Below the pieces are notes generated by a model. It did not search any database and had not been told where the DNA came from. It saw only the letters and a program-made list of their open reading frames with translations. Shown here piece after piece: positions 61,308-64,000 of a stretch of 64,000 nucleotides of DNA; position 1 is the stretch's first letter, and each line of letters opens with the position of its first letter. The DNA is taken from NCBI GenBank assembly GCA_006386115.1, contig VFIW01000062.1, positions 215,762 through 279,761 of the forward strand, given 5' to 3'. A program made the position numbers and the translations under genes. This DNA is from Globisporangium splendens (taxonomy: Eukaryota > Oomycota > Peronosporomycetes > Pythiales > Pythiaceae).

Positions 61308-64000
61308 TTATCTTTATAAGGTGAGGTATATTTAGGTTCATCGTCGTGACCTACAATATCCATTCTCCTACCTAATCTTCATTGCGATTTCATCTAGGAG
61401 TGTAAATGTGTCTACAGCGCGGATTGCAATAGATCACTTCTGAATGCTAAATAATCTTTGACCGGGATGGCATGTTCTCTTGGTCCTATGTGAGGCTGCC
61501 TTGTGTTGTCCAATGACCTTGGGTCTTCCGAACTTCGCATAAGCCAATGCATGGCGTCGTTGTCAAGATCCTGGGTGAGATTGTTGAAAGCAGCTCTTTG
61601 AGTTGGGAAGTGAACCTGCGCTGAGGTTCTGGTGTCCATGGCTAGGTTGGTGGCTGAGTCCGCCATCTTGTTGAAGGCACGGTAGTGATGGTACCATCCT
61701 CGGATGTCGATGCAATCCGTGAGTCGTCGACTTGTCTGGTATAAACGTGCCAATCGGTGCTGTCGAGGGACCGATGCATTCTCTGTTGGGAGATAATCAG
61801 TGCACTGTCTCCAATCACGTACAACGATTCGAAGCGACTGCGTTGGGCTTCTCGGAGTCCATGTATGAGACCCCAGTACTCGGCAAAGTTGTTGGTCGTG
61901 TCCTTCCTGGTATATGCCATGCTCGCGGCCCAAATTAAACTGGCTGTGTGCGAGTCCTTATGGACACGCACGATAATGGATCCTGTCCCTCCTGGTCCTG
62001 GATTGCCGCGTGATCCACCATCGAAAAACAACAGGTAAACGCCGCGAGTATCACTTGGAGTCAAGGGGATGGCGTCGGTTTGGCTGAGAATGCAGTCGAC
62101 ATATGCCTTGAGAACTGCCGCAACCGTGTGACCGTCAGAGTCTCCAGCTTGCGCTTCAGCGAGTCGTGTGAGGTTTCGCATTCCTGCCTCTAATCTGGTC
62201 ATCGTGATCGCCATCTCAGCAGTCGATTCGATTGGATCCGAATCCATGCGTCGCAGATGCGCACACCAAATGACCTGTATGAGCGATGCGCTCATATATC
62301 GCCACAGCATGTGTGCGACGGGATAGAGATGATCTTGGAGGTGTTCATTGGAGAACTTGTGTCCGATAATGTGTCTCTTGATCGTGGTCCATGCATGTCT
62401 TGGAGTATCTGGTAGATCCAGACTGAAGATCCATATTGCGGGGTCGTGACCAGGAGTGATTCCGATCTTCGCCCATAGCGCATAAAAGTAGTTCCACACG
62501 AGTTTGGCTTTCGGACACTCCCAGAGTAGATGTTGAACAGAAGATTGGACAACTTGGGAACATTCAGGATTCGAGCAGGATAGATCAGCTTTCTCCTAGT
62601 TCCACATGGAGAGTCGATTGGCTTTCAGCCGGAGAAGAGTCTGGACCGTATAAACAGTAATCCCTGGGATGTTGTGTAATTCGCTCCATTGGATTAATTG
62701 CAGTCCTGGCCACAGAGATCCTGCTGTATGGACAGCTTTGTTGACTGCTGCATCACGAGTATCTTTGCCAATTTGTGTCCTCGTTGCTGCAACTTGTTGC
62801 CGATAGAAAGATCTGGTCGTATTGTATCGTCCGTTGCCACCCCATAGTTGCACGATTCTTGTGAAGCGTGGATGTGCATGGAACGACACCTTCTGCCGGT
62901 TCAAGTCTCTTGTTGCCATGATGTCACAGTCCATTGCGGAGTGAACTGTATGCGTAGCTTTGACTGGGGTCGTGTCGACGTGGGTCAGAGTTGCTTCACT
63001 GGTGTGCAGATGCTATTCGTGGTTATAATGACGTTGTCCGTTGTACAGCCGAAGCACATTTGTTTGCTGTGGTCGATACAGAAGCTGTGGGAAGTTGCAT
63101 ACCAGCATAGCACATAACCGCTCGAGCGTTCGAATAGACGGCCGGGAGAATCCGGAGATTCCACATGTTGGGATGAAGTTAAGCACTCCTGATCTTATCC
63201 ACTCCCATCGAAGTATGTCGCCCAGTTGTGCTGTTCCAACTGATAATGATGTGTGAGCAAGCTTGTAAGGGGAGCCGTTGGGGTCAAGAAGCCACCCATC
63301 TGCAGTCGAGGTCATGTATGGCAGCCATTCTGCACAGAATGTCCCACGTAGCTTTCGTCCTTCAGCGACGATACATGGAAGCCTGTCAGACATTTTAGAG
63401 CTGAGGTCGATCTAGAACACATCGCCGTCCCATTGAGTCTGCAGAATTGTCGACTTGAAGTGCTCGTAACACCAACGTACATTATCACGTTCTCTGGGCT
63501 CATAGGGTCGAGAATGGAGCGACACACATAATGCTGCGCCAGTTGTCCGCATGTTATCACGAAGCTGGGGTGGCCGCCTTGGAATTGCATCGAGCGGCGT
63601 GATGTACGTCGAAGAAGCCCTTGTGTTGTGCAGCAAGATTTCCCCGATGACCTGATCGATGTGAGAGATAGTGATTGCCCATTTGGAGACTGCTGTGGCA
63701 CTCATCGTCATCGGCTCAGTTCTGATGTTGGGTACTGACAAGCCTCCATTCATTTTTTTGAGTTCAGCTTGTTCTTCCTTCATCCACGGTTTCGTAGACT
63801 TGCCATTCCTTGAGCCCCAGACAAATTGTTTCACTAGGTCGTGTAGCTGATTGACAATAGCCGTAGAGTGCCAGGAGTGCCTGGCCACGTAAAGCACTTT
63901 GGGTATGATGACGGCACTGGCAATTGCTGCGCGTTGGGCGACAGAGTGAGTTTTGAGACGCGCAAGTCGAAGTCTGACACGTAAGGATTGGATGCACTTG
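61308..64000 (-). mobile_element. LINE family B copy 2, runs out of the window
   Basis: Opposite orientation to copy 1 and very similar where they overlap. The 5' part beyond 63.4 kb has further ORF2 sequence (KWAITISHIDQVIGE, FVWGSRNGKSTKPW) not present in copy 1. Damage: TAG at 63412-63414 (CAG in copy 1), the shared TAG at 62596-62598, and a one-base loss in a C run near 61773 (frame continues as PRQHRLARLYQTSRR). RNase H motif FFDGGSRGNPGPGGTG lies near 62015. The 3' UTR ends CACCTTATAAAGATAAAG. Confidence 0.85.

Overview
The window reads as oomycete (Peronosporomycete) nuclear DNA. The basis is an expanded intron-less ankyrin family built on WLHxNRxEGCT repeats, a secreted monooxygenase resembling the oomycete family AA17, short GT-AG introns of 69 to 87 bases, TCATTCT-type oomycete initiator motifs upstream of several start codons, and chromodomain-type Ty3/gypsy and RNase H-bearing LINE elements. 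I cannot assign a genus.

Layout. 1-0.44 kb: edge of a decayed ankyrin gene (minus). 0.5-10.7 kb: a transposase-like DUF7869-type gene split by a Ty3/gypsy element (2561-10196, 5-bp target duplication AATAA); the gene's C-terminal end lies on the far side of the element. 11-14.7 kb: an intact ankyrin gene and a decayed copy. 16.4 kb: a palmitoyl-protein thioesterase-like secreted hydrolase. 17.7-22.6 kb: ankyrin debris and a divergent pair of intact ankyrin genes. 22.8-27.9 kb: two paralogous secreted proteins 3 kb apart. 29-31.2 kb: a 5'-truncated LINE (family A). 31.5-46.6 kb: three more ankyrin genes around a small housekeeping cluster (unknown small protein, mitochondrial tryptophanyl-tRNA synthetase, OPA3-like protein). 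47.2-64 kb: retroelement-rich, with two inverted copies of LINE family B, an AA17-like gene with three exons, a full-length LINE A with two intact ORFs and a 17-bp target duplication, a 192-bp LINE A tail copy, and a tRNA-Gly-headed SINE whose 3' end is shared with LINE B.

How it fits together. The cellular genes are two functional sets: secreted proteins (AA17-like, thioesterase, the paired unknown family) and mitochondrial housekeeping proteins. The ankyrin paralogues have multiplied locally in both orientations, leaving pseudogenes. Retroelements explain much of the remaining structure: nested insertion at the left, a SINE/LINE partnership at the right, and flank evidence for a 12-kb inversion between the two LINE B copies.

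Strongest candidates for something undescribed: the SINE/LINE B pair, the inversion with its testable prediction beyond the right edge, and a coiled-coil reading frame on the antisense strand of the gypsy element. All calls come from reading the sequence; no database search was possible.
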